Assembly (NCBI GenBank): GCA_017416795.1
Contig: JAFQBD010000045.1
Span: 1 to 32,857 of the forward strand
Direction: 5' to 3'
DNA from: Bacillota bacterium
GTDB taxonomy: Bacteria > Bacillota > Clostridia > Peptostreptococcales > Anaerovoracaceae
Length of the DNA stretch: 32,857 bases
The notes beneath the pieces were generated by a model, which was not told the DNA's origin, did not search any database, and was given only the letters and a program-made list of their open reading frames with translations. Shown here piece after piece: positions 1 through 8,400 of this stretch (the first letter of the stretch is position 1; each line of letters opens with the position of its first letter). Position numbers and translations under genes: made by a program.

Positions 1-246
1 CACAGGAAGTAGTGGATTCCCTTGGACATACAGAAGTGATCGATGAAGCAGTAGCACCAACATGTGATGAAACAGGCCTTACAGAAGGAAAACACTGTGA
101 AGTATGCGGAGAGACACTGATAGCACAGGAAGTAGTGGATTCCCTTGGACATACAGAAGTGATCGATGAAGCAGTAGCACCAACATGTGATGAAACAGGC
201 CTTACAGAAGGAAAACACTGTGAAGTATGTGGAGAAACACTGGTAG
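1..246 (+). repeat. Two 123-bp tandem repeats, nearly identical, running off the window edge
   Basis: Bases 1-123 and 124-246 differ at only three positions near the unit end, and the first 101 bases match exactly. Each unit encodes 41 residues of the Cys-rich repeat protein. The array probably continues upstream of the window. Confidence 0.95.
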
Positions 247-3200
247 CACAGACAGTAGTTGATGCTTTAGGTCATAGCTTTACAAAATATGAATCGGATA
301 AGAATGCAGCCTGTACGAAAGATGGAACAAAGACAGCTAAATGTGACAGATGTGACGAAATCAATACAGTCGTAGATGAAGGGTCAGCATTATCCCATAA
401 ATTTACTAACTATATAGATCAGGGAGATGCTACATGTACAGATCATGGAACAGCAATAGCAGAATGTGATAACGGCTGTGGCAAGACCGATACTAAGGTG
501 ACAGATCCTCTTGACCATAAGTGGAACACAGATGAAAAGACAGGTGAATTTATTTACACAGTAGATAAAGATCCTAAGTGTACAGAGATAGGATATGAAT
601 CTGTCCACTGTATGAGAAAAGACTGCGGAGCATACAAGGATAAGAGAGAGATCCCTGCAGCAGGTCATAAATATGAGGGAGAAAACCAAGGCTGGAAGGA
701 AACTGAAGCATCGACATGTAATACTGAAGGCGGAGAAAGAAGAGAATGTATCAACTGTGATTTCTATGAGATCAGAGGTATCCCTGCATTAGGACATGCT
801 AGGATACAGCATGACGGTAAGGCTCCTACATGTGAAGAAGGTGGCTATAGAGATTATGAGACATGCTCAAGATGTGATTGGACTACATATGAAGCTCTCG
901 ATCCGCTGGGACATGATCCGATAACCCATAAGGCAAAGGAAGCGACATGTACAGAAATCGGATGGGAAGAATATGATACATGCAGAAGAGAATGCGGATA
1001 CACTACATATGTTGAGATCCCTATGACAGAACATATACCTGTAACTGATGAAGCAGTAGCAGCAACATGTGTTGATCCTGGAGCAACAGAAGGAAGCCAC
1101 TGTCTCGTATGTGAAGAGATATTGGTAGCACAAGAAGCAGTAGATCCAATAGGTCATGTTATCGCTATCGATAAGGCAGTGAAAGCAACATGTACAGAGC
1201 CGGGACTCACATTAGGAGCACACTGTAAGGTATGCGGAGAAGAACTTGTAGCCCAAAAGGTAGTAGAAGCTAAGGGACATACAGAAGTTATCGATGAAGC
1301 GGTAGAGGCAACATGTACTACAGATGGTCTTACAGAAGGAAAGCACTGTGATGTCTGCGGAGAAGAACTTGTAGCCCAGAAGGTAGTAGAAGCTAAGGGA
1401 CATGAATATGGTGAGTGGGAAACTACTAAGAATCCTACATGTACTAAGGATGGTGAAAGACAGAAGATATGCGAGGTATGCGATGATGTCGTAAAAGAAA
1501 CTATAGATGCAGCCGGTCATAACTACGAAAAGAATGAAGACGGAGGCTGGGTATATGAACTTGTAAGCGAGGCGACATGTACAGAAACAGGAATCAAGGT
1601 AGTAAGATGTACAGAATGCGATGAGATCAAATTCTCGATGGTTACTGCAGCATTAGGCCATACAGTAGTGATGGATAGAGAAAAAGCAGCAACATGTACA
1701 GAGACAGGACTTACAAGAGGAAGTCACTGTGAAACTTGCGAAGCAGTAATAGTAGCACAAAAGGAAGTACCTGTGACAGACCATGCATATGTAGACTGGA
1801 AGATGACTGATGCTGCATGTGAAGAAGACGGTATCAAAGAAACAGTTTGTGAAAACTGCGGAAAGCATAAGGAAGATATTATCCCTGCAACAGGGCATAC
1901 GCCTGAAAAGGATGAAGCTGTATCACCAACATGTACAGAGACAGGTCTCACAGAAGGAAGTCACTGCTCAGTATGTGACAAAGTATTGGTACCTCAGGAA
2001 ATTATCGATGCACTGGGACACGATGAAGTAGCTGATGAAGGAAAACCAGCAACATGTGAAAAGGATGGATTCACAGCAGGAGTATGGTGTGAAAGATGCG
2101 ACAAGTGGATCGAAGGCCACAAGGTGATTGGAGCGATAGCCCATAAAAATGCAGAAGCAAAGGAAAAGGTTCCAGCAACATGCAAAAAGATCGGCTATGA
2201 AGCAGGCAAGTGGTGTCCTGACTGTGAAAAGTGGATCGAAGGGCACGAAGAGATCCCAGCGATAGCCCATAAGGATGCAGAAGCAAAAGAAAAAGTTCCT
2301 GCAACATGTACAGAAGCAGGTTATGAAGCAGGCAAGTGGTGTCCTGACTGTGAAGAATGGATAGAAGGCCACGAAGAGATCCCAGCAATAGCCCATAAGG
2401 ATGCAGAAGCAAAGGAAAAGGTTCCAGCAACATGCGAAAAGATCGGCTATGAAGCAGGAAAGTGGTGTCCTGACTGTGAAGAATGGATAGAAGGCCACGA
2501 AGAGATCCCGGCAATAGCCCATAAGGATGCAGAAGTAAAGGAAAAGGTTCCTGCAACATGTACAGAAGCAGGTTATGAAGCAGGTAAGTGGTGTCCTGAC
2601 TGCGAAGAATGGATAGAAGGCCACGAAGTGATAGCTGCGATAGAACATAAGAACGCAGAATCGAAACCTGGCCAGCTTGCAACATGTACAGAAGGAGGCT
2701 ATGCATCAGGAACATGGTGTCCTGATTGTGAAGAGTGGATAGAAGGCCATGAAGCTATAGATCCATTAGATCATGACATCATAAAGCATGAGGCTAAGAT
2801 GCCTACGAAAGAAGAGGAAGGCCATTATGCATATGAGTCTTGCAGCAGATGTGACTATACGACATACAAGGTATATACATATAGAGAATATGTGAAATCA
2901 GGAGTAGAAGAAACTAAACTGACTGTTACAGCAGAAGGTATAACTAAGACAGAGCAGATAACAGTAGAGTGGACAAACAGAAGCAGCTTTGATATCACAT
3001 ACTACAATGTATTCAGATCGACGACAGGAGAAGTAGGAACATTTGATTACATAGGTAAGTCTACTACGAAGTCATATACAGATAAGAAAGCAGAAGTAGG
3101 TAAGACATATTACTACAAAATCATCGGATATCATCAGTATGATGCAGACACAGTATATAAGACACTGACATCAGAAGCAGCATCAGCTGAGATCAAGAAG

Positions 3201-3818
3201 GTGACAAGCAGTGAAGTGAAAGCTACGCCTATGTATGCAACAACAAACTATGAGAACAAGGGACTCAAGATCATGTGGACATCACCAAACATCAAGGTAG
3301 ATGGATATGAAGTATGGAGATCTACTACTAAGAACGGAACATATACGAAGAAGAAGACAACAGATTCAAACGTATATTCGTGGAAGAACACAGGACTCAA
3401 GGTAGGAAAGAGATACTTCTACAAGGTGAGAGCATACAAGCTTGTTGATGGAAAGAAAGTATATACTAAGTTCTCAAGTAAGGGATATAGATACGTACTT
3501 AGCGGAAATGATGCTAAGCTTGCGAAGGCCATAGTAAGATCAGATGCGGTGACAGCAAAGAAGGCAACTAAGGTAAGCAGCGGTATCAAGGTAACATGGA
3601 CAAAGAAGACAAGCATCAAGTGCAACAGGTACGAAGTATGGAGAGCAACAAGTAAGAGCGGAACATATACGAAGATAGCTACAACGAAGAATAAGTATTA
3701 CACAGACAAGAAGGCTAAGAAGGGTAAGACCTATTATTACAAGATAAAGGGATACAGAGTATTTGGCAAATCAACTGCTAAGACAAATTATTCGAATGTA
3801 GTATCAGGAAAAAGATGA
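1..3818 (+). CDS. Giant Cys-rich repeat surface protein with C-terminal FnIII domains (5' end missing)
   Basis: The reading frame is already open at the first base (codons start at position 3), so the true start and any signal peptide lie upstream. About 23 tandem units of 40-42 residues run to roughly 2870. Each has a TC, a Gly, then a CxxC pair and an LGH-like ending (for example GKHCEVCGE); the last unit has lost its first Cys. Units at 1-246 and 2142-2771 are nearly identical at DNA level. Three fibronectin type III-like domains follow (about 2890-3190, 3205-3500, 3535-3815), rich in Lys and Tyr with YYYK motifs. No transmembrane helix or LPXTG signal is seen at the end. The repeats resemble those common in secreted clostridial proteins; adhesion or wall association is inference. 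A perfect palindrome follows the stop codon. Confidence 0.85.
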   Translation, partial: QEVVDSLGHTEVIDEAVAPTCDETGLTEGKHCEVCGETLIAQEVVDSLGHTEVIDEAVAPTCDETGLTEGKHCEVCGETLVAQTVVDALGHSFTKYESDKNAACTKDGTKTAKCDRCDEINTVVDEGSALSHKFTNYIDQGDATCTDHGTAIAECDNGCGKTDTKVTDPLDHKWNTDEKTGEFIYTVDKDPKCTEIGYESVHCMRKDCGAYKDKREIPAAGHKYEGENQGWKETEASTCNTEGGERRECINCDFYEIRGIPALGHARIQHDGKAPTCEEGGYRDYETCSRCDWTTYEALDPLGHDPITHKAKEATCTEIGWEEYDTCRRECGYTTYVEIPMTEHIPVTDEAVAATCVDPGATEGSHCLVCEEILVAQEAVDPIGHVIAIDKAVKATCTEPGLTLGAHCKVCGEELVAQKVVEAKGHTEVIDEAVEATCTTDGLTEGKHCDVCGEELVAQKVVEAKGHEYGEWETTKNPTCTKDGERQKICEVCDDVVKETIDAAGHNYEKNEDGGWVYELVSEATCTETGIKVVRCTECDEIKFSMVTAALGHTVVMDREKAATCTETGLTRGSHCETCEAVIVAQKEVPVTDHAYVDWKMTDAACEEDGIKETVCENCGKHKEDIIPATGHTPEKDEAVSPTCTETGLTEGSHCSVCDKVLVPQEIIDALGHDEVADEGKPATCEKDGFTAGVWCERCDKWIEGHKVIGAIAHKNAEAKEKVPATCKKIGYEAGKWCPDCEKWIEGHEEIPAIAHKDAEAKEKVPATCTEAGYEAGKWCPDCEEWIEGHEEIPAIAHKDAEAKEKVPATCEKIGYEAGKWCPDCEEWIEGHEEIPAIAHKDAEVKEKVPATCTEAGYEAGKWCPDCEEWIEGHEVIAAIEHKNAESKPGQLATCTEGGYASGTWCPDCEEWIEGHEAIDPLDHDIIKHEAKMPTKEEEGHYAYESCSRCDYTTYKVYTYREYVKSGVEETKLTVTAEGITKTEQITVEWTNRSSFDITYYNVFRSTTGEVGTFDYIGKSTTKSYTDKKAEVGKTYYYKIIGYHQYDADTVYKTLTSEAASAEIKKVTSSEVKATPMYATTNYENKGLKIMWTSPNIKVDGYEVWRSTTKNGTYTKKKTTDSNVYSWKNTGLKVGKRYFYKVRAYKLVDGKKVYTKFSSKGYRYVLSGNDAKLAKAIVRSDAVTAKKATKVSSGIKVTWTKKTSIKCNRYEVWRATSKSGTYTKIATTKNKYYTDKKAKKGKTYYYKIKGYRVFGKSTAKTNYSNVVSGKR
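2142..2771 (+). repeat. 126-bp tandem in-frame repeats (five units)
   Basis: Units begin at 2142, 2268, 2394, 2520 and 2646, exactly 126 bp apart, encoding 42-residue copies containing KWCPDCEEWIEGHEE. Units 1-4 are nearly identical in DNA and the fifth has diverged. A related 41-residue unit precedes them at 2019. Confidence 0.93.
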
Positions 3819-3836
3819 TTTATGATGATAAGAACT

Positions 3837-3860
3837 GACCGGTATCATATGATACCGGTC
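3837..3860. terminator. Perfect 24-bp palindrome after the repeat-protein gene
   Basis: Bases 3837-3848 are the exact reverse complement of 3849-3860 (GACCGGTATCAT arm). It sits 18 bp after the stop at 3818 and 43 bp before the next start. No T-run follows, so it may be a weak or factor-dependent terminator, an mRNA 3'-end stabiliser, or a protein-binding site. Confidence 0.45.
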
Positions 3861-3903
3861 GGGAAAGGATATTAGATCAACATAAATTATGAGGAGAGGA
3901 AGA

Positions 3904-4596
3904 ATGAAACTCATATATAAGTTACCACAATATCTCGCCGTGATAGTTGCGTGTGTGACAATAGGCATTATATTGAGTGATATTAAAGCTGCAAAATCAG
4001 CGAATTTCTTTGAGCTGATAGAGGCGGGGAACAATATAAAAGAGAGTAGTCCTGCGATCCTAGGAATAGATGTTTATTGGATACTTATGATTATAGGCTT
4101 AATAATCACAATTATAGTAGCCTATTTGAGACGTGAAATATATGGAATCAACTCATTGGCTTCATTTATGATTGCAGTTGTTTTCTTCTTGCAGGCATTT
4201 TTAGGAGCCAAGTTATTATGTGGTATAGAGATGGTGATAACTGATAGAAGTTTCGATTCTTTTGATATGAGTGGTCAATCACTTTATGGAACGATATTTA
4301 TATCATTCCTATTTATTCCTATACTTTCTAAAATATTAAAGATGGACACGTGGGCATTATATGATTATGTAGCCCCGTTTTGGGCGATATTGTTGATATT
4401 CGTAAGGACCGGATGCTATTTTCATGGATGTTGTGGTGCAGATGCTTGCTTAATAAGCGGAGTTGAATTAATACTTCCGGTGCAATTGTTTGAAGTTATA
4501 ATAGACTTAATTATATTGCAGATTGTATTCAACATTGAAAATAGAAATATTGGATCAAGTGAAAACGAAAGAAAACAGGCAATTCATTTTTTATGA
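3904..4596 (+). CDS. Lgt-like membrane protein, main part (frame ends at a slippery site)
   Basis: This encodes 230 residues as a multi-pass membrane protein. ATG 3904 was chosen over the upstream in-frame ATG at 3889 because AGGAGAGGA lies just before it. It resembles the prolipoprotein diacylglyceryl transferase family, which moves diacylglycerol onto the Cys of lipoprotein precursors. The visible signs are a RTGCYFHGCCGAD motif at residues 168-180, like the GCF-GCCyG motif of divergent Lgt proteins, followed by PVQLFE at 192-197, matching the family PTQLYE. The frame stops at 4594-4596, before the conserved RF-x-x-EF-x-R tail of Lgt. That tail is encoded immediately downstream in the -1 frame. 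The canonical Lgt signature is not intact, so the substrate is uncertain. Base composition is AT-richer than the preceding gene. Confidence 0.7.
   Translation: MKLIYKLPQYLAVIVACVTIGIILSDIKAAKSANFFELIEAGNNIKESSPAILGIDVYWILMIIGLIITIIVAYLRREIYGINSLASFMIAVVFFLQAFLGAKLLCGIEMVITDRSFDSFDMSGQSLYGTIFISFLFIPILSKILKMDTWALYDYVAPFWAILLIFVRTGCYFHGCCGADACLISGVELILPVQLFEVIIDLIILQIVFNIENRNIGSSENERKQAIHFL
4587..4593 (+). other. T-TTT-TTA slippery heptamer, candidate -1 frameshift site
   Basis: The zero-frame codons are CAT TTT TTA TGA, so the heptamer is in the X-XXY-YYZ register with a stop codon directly after it. A -1 slip gives TTT TTT ATG and enters the reading frame that encodes the missing Lgt-like C-terminus. 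No clear downstream hairpin or strong upstream Shine-Dalgarno-like stimulator was seen. Transcriptional slippage, a real frameshift mutation or a homopolymer sequencing error would look the same. Confidence 0.5.
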
Positions 4597-4757
4597 TGAT
4601 CGCGTTATATGGATTGTTTAGATTCATGTTAGAATTTATCAGAAATAATACTATTATATGGATTGGTATGACATTTGGACAGATATACTCGGTAATATGC
4701 ATTGTCATAGCAATATGCGCTATGATGAAAGAGAAAAAGCAGATTGAAAATGGCTGA
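4593..4757 (+). CDS. C-terminal segment of the Lgt-like protein in the -1 frame (54 codons)
   Basis: Read from ATG 4593, the product has 54 residues and contains LYGLFRFMLEFIR and then MTFGQIYSV. These match the last part of Lgt proteins (a YGL-x-RF-x-x-EF-x-R segment followed by a TxGQ segment that leads into the last membrane helix). It ends in a short charged tail. The ATG overlaps the stop of the upstream frame (ATGA at 4593-4596), so it could be made by frameshifting, giving a 284-residue protein of normal Lgt length, or by translational coupling. Its stop overlaps the start of the next gene by 8 bases, which suggests this frame is translated. If the frame change is a mutation, the pair is a pseudogene. 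Confidence 0.6.
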   Translation: MMIALYGLFRFMLEFIRNNTIIWIGMTFGQIYSVICIVIAICAMMKEKKQIENG

Positions 4758-5346
4758 TAATATACAAATTATTTTTTGGGCAGCAACATATATTTTGGTT
4801 ATTTTGGCAGGATATACTGAAATCAATACGGGTAGAAAATTAATATCTATGCCATATGCTGCATTGATTCCTAATTTCTCATGGGAAATATGCGCCATGC
4901 AGCAATCCGGATATGGATGGGGACACGTACTATGGCTAGGTTTAGATGTCATCATATTTGTGCTTAATTATAAGTTTATAGAAAAACGAAGTCGTAAGGT
5001 TATATTTATACTCAAGACATTATGTATAGTTTTAGTGTTTTGTATTATATATCAAGTACCACAGGGGATGCTTGTTTCAGCATTTATTATAGATTTCACT
5101 ATGTCGATTGTATTTCTTGTGTCATTTGATAAGCTTTCACCGTATTTTAAAATCCATATAGCGACTTTAAAGCTTATTGGTTCTGCAGTAGCGGGCTATT
5201 ACTATTATAAATTTTCAAGTATAGTTTTGGCTCTTACAGTGCTTGTTTTCTTGTTTAATAGCTTTTACTTATATATGTGTATTAGAGCGCGTATTAGATT
5301 GGGTAGAAAAAGATATTATGCAGTAGTAATTGATGAATGTTTGTAA
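4750..5346 (+). CDS. Small multi-pass membrane protein, Pyr4/PaxB-type terpene cyclase-like
   Basis: This encodes 198 residues with about six to seven hydrophobic segments. ATG 4750 is preferred to the in-frame TTG at 4744. Two segments look like the Pyr4/PaxB family of membrane-bound terpene cyclases: MPYAALIPNFSWEICAM with Glu46 in the WE motif, then WLGLDVIIF; and later MSIVFLVSF followed by LKLIG, like the family MS-x-LFI ... K-x-LGT segments. In Pyr4 the Glu of the WE motif is catalytic. I could not place the second catalytic acid; the matching C-terminal stretch reads FNSFYLYM. The family call is from motif memory only, and a plain uncharacterised membrane protein remains possible. It overlaps the Lgt-like frame, so the two are probably co-translated. 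Confidence 0.5.
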   Translation: MADNIQIIFWAATYILVILAGYTEINTGRKLISMPYAALIPNFSWEICAMQQSGYGWGHVLWLGLDVIIFVLNYKFIEKRSRKVIFILKTLCIVLVFCIIYQVPQGMLVSAFIIDFTMSIVFLVSFDKLSPYFKIHIATLKLIGSAVAGYYYYKFSSIVLALTVLVFLFNSFYLYMCIRARIRLGRKRYYAVVIDECL

Positions 5347-5457
5347 TAAATTGAACGTATCAAATATATCAGATGTAAGGGCTTTTATTACTTTTGATAT
5401 AAAATATATGTAACATTTTATTTATAAGTTATATCTTAATTGGAAAAGGAGAAGGAA

Positions 5458-8400
5458 ATGAAGGTAAGCGCGAAAAAACGTTTCCTGGCATGGATCACAG
5501 CATTGCTGATGGTCGTTACGTATATGCCTGCATTGGCATATGCTGACGATGTTAATGCTGATCCCGGCGTGGAAACGACAGCTGTAGAAACTGAACCTGC
5601 CGAAGAAGCAGTTGATGCTAATACAGCCAATGAAGCAACGACCGACGAAGATTCCGGAACTGCTGTAGCAAGCCTTGGCACAGTAGATTTGCTCGATGGT
5701 AAGATCTCTATCGATAATACCGGAAGTTCAGCTAGTTTAGAAAACGGAGTCGTAACAGTAACGGCTAAGGCACCGGCAACTGCCATTGGTAAGCCGGAAA
5801 CAAATTATGTTACGATATATAATGAGACAGATAGTCAGGCCGTACTTAAGTTTGACTATGCTGCGTCTAACTTTGCGGATTTCAGTGAAACTAACAGCAC
5901 CGGTACTTATAAGAAAGTACTGGAGGCAAAAGACACTGATGGAGATTCCGTAAAGCTGTATATCACCGCAGGAACGGTTGGATCAGGAAATGCAGTGCTG
6001 GAAATGAGTAACTTCAGCCTGGAAGCTATTGCTGATTCATATGATATTACAGTGAAATATAATGAACTGGGTAGTGTTACAGCAGATGGTGAAAGTATTG
6101 CAAGCGGTACCACAAAAGAAGTTACTCATACAGATGGTATCGAACTGACTGCAACACCTGCAAATGGCGCAGAATTTCTGGGATGGATCAATGGAGAAAC
6201 TTGTGAATTTTATACCAAAGAAGCTACATATGCCATTAACCCAACTGCAAATGAAACCCTAGAGGCTGTATTCATAAACGCAGATTCCAAGGCTCATTAT
6301 CTTGTTGCGGATAAATATCTTATTAATGATTTTAAAGAAGCGACAGATAAAGCTTTGGGAATGTCAAAGAAAGTTGTAGCTTTGATGAACGACGCTACAC
6401 TTACAGCCGGTGAATATGAAGTGCCTGCAGGCGTTACACTCCTTATCCCATTTGATGACAAAAACACTTTATATACCGACGTACCTAAAGGAACTCATGA
6501 TGCATACAAAACACCGGTAGCATATCGTACGCTGACTATGGCAGATGGTGCTAAACTTATCGTTAATGGTGCTGTGAGCTTATCTGCTATGCAGTATGCA
6601 GCTAACGGTGGTGGCCGTGGTTCCGGTGCGCCTACAGGTGATGTCAGCTTCCTTGACTTGAAAAAGGGAAGTTCTGTAACAGTAAACGATGGAGCATATT
6701 TATATGCATACGGATATATCGTAGGGGAAGGTACTGTGACTGCTAAGGACGGTGCGACTATTTTTGAAAACTTCCAGATCGAAGACTTCAGAGGCGGTAC
6801 TGCCACAACCAATATGGCAGCAGACAATACTCTGCCGGTTGAAGGTTCAGAAGAAGGAGCAAATCACGGAGTTCTTCCATTATCACAGTATTATGTTCAG
6901 AATATCGAAGTGCCTTTGACTCTTGAAGCAGGTGCAGTTGAATACACTTATACAAGTATATTCATGGAAAATACTCTTTTCGGTGCTGCAGTAGCATTCA
7001 TCAGTGACAGAGATGCTATGTTCAATCTCACAAGCGGTAATGTTACCAAGTCATATGATGGCAGTACAGACAGATTGATTGTAGAAGGCAACGGTGTTAT
7101 GTCACTTTCGCCTATCACTGTAAGCCTCAAAGATAAGAACATCAATTCAAAGGAATTCGAACTTCCTATCAACAGTAATATTACAGTTAAAATCAGCAGC
7201 GGTGACGTAGAAATCAATCAGGATCTGGCATTGCTTCCGGGATCACAGATCATAATCGGTGATGGTGCGACATGCGCACTCAACAATGCTAACGTTTATG
7301 TATATGATGCTGATCAGTGGAGCGGATACTGTGGAAGCAGTAATAAACCAATAATCCCTATAACTTATGCACCGGGCAAAAAGTATGATAGAGAAGGTAA
7401 AGCTCTTGAAGATGCAGCAGTACTTGTAAACGGTACATTAGATGCATCAGAAGGCTTCATTTACACTACTACCAATTCAGATTTTGAAAGTAAGTTCGGC
7501 AATATCTACAGTTCCGGAAATGGTAAGATAATAACTGTAACAGGTCCTGAGTATTATACTTATCAGTATGTACAAAACGACAGTTCACCGTATAAGAATA
7601 TATGTATCTTACCTGCAACATTAAAGAACGAAGATGGCACTTATATCCAGACTCTTGGTGAAGAAACAGCAGCAACATATACATACACAGAAGGAGTATG
7701 GGTATGTAACCATAAAAATGAAGAAACTGTAACAAAAGAGCCTACTTGTACGGAAATCGGTACTAAAACAGTAGTTTGTGAACTGGGTCACGAATATAAA
7801 CTGACTGTTCCTGCAACAGGACATGTAAACACTATCAAGACAGCGGCTAAGGCAGCAACATGTACAGAAGATGGTAACGAAGCTTATTGGACATGTTCAG
7901 ACTGCGGCAAGATGTTCCTTGACAGTGCATGCACTAAGGAAACAGAAGACCCTAGTATTTCTATGCTGAATCATGATCTCACACAGCATGAAGCTAAAGC
8001 AGCAACATGTACTGGGATCGGCTGGGATGCATATGTATCATGCGGAAGATGTGATTATACTACATATAAAGAAATTGCAGCGCTTGGACATAATGCCCCT
8101 AAGGTAGAGGCTAAGACTCCTACATGTACAGTAGACGGTAATAAGGAATACTGGTACTGCGATAAGTGTGAAGTGTACTTCGCAGATAAAGATTTCCTTA
8201 CTTCATACGATGGAAAACCTGTTATTGCAGCTGCCCACGATATGGAAAACTTCGATGAAGTGCCTGCAACATGTACAGAAGCAGGAAGCAGATCCGGCGG
8301 TAAGTGTAAGAATTGTGACTACACTGAAGGTGCAGGAGTTATCGCACCTCTCGGACACGATAAAACAAGGACAGCAGCTAAAGCAGCAACGTGTACAGAA

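Noticed and set aside
1968..2715. Long minus-strand open frames over the repeats
   Set aside because: They are Phe/Cys/Leu-rich mirror frames of the repetitive gene, with no ribosome site or recognisable domain.
1..2771. Regular repeats that could suggest a CRISPR array
   Set aside because: Units of 123-126 bp are contiguous, in frame and coding, with no spacers.
4629..4955. Minus-strand 108-codon frame opposite the Lgt tail
   Set aside because: It lies opposite two supported plus-strand frames and has no recognisable motif or ribosome site.
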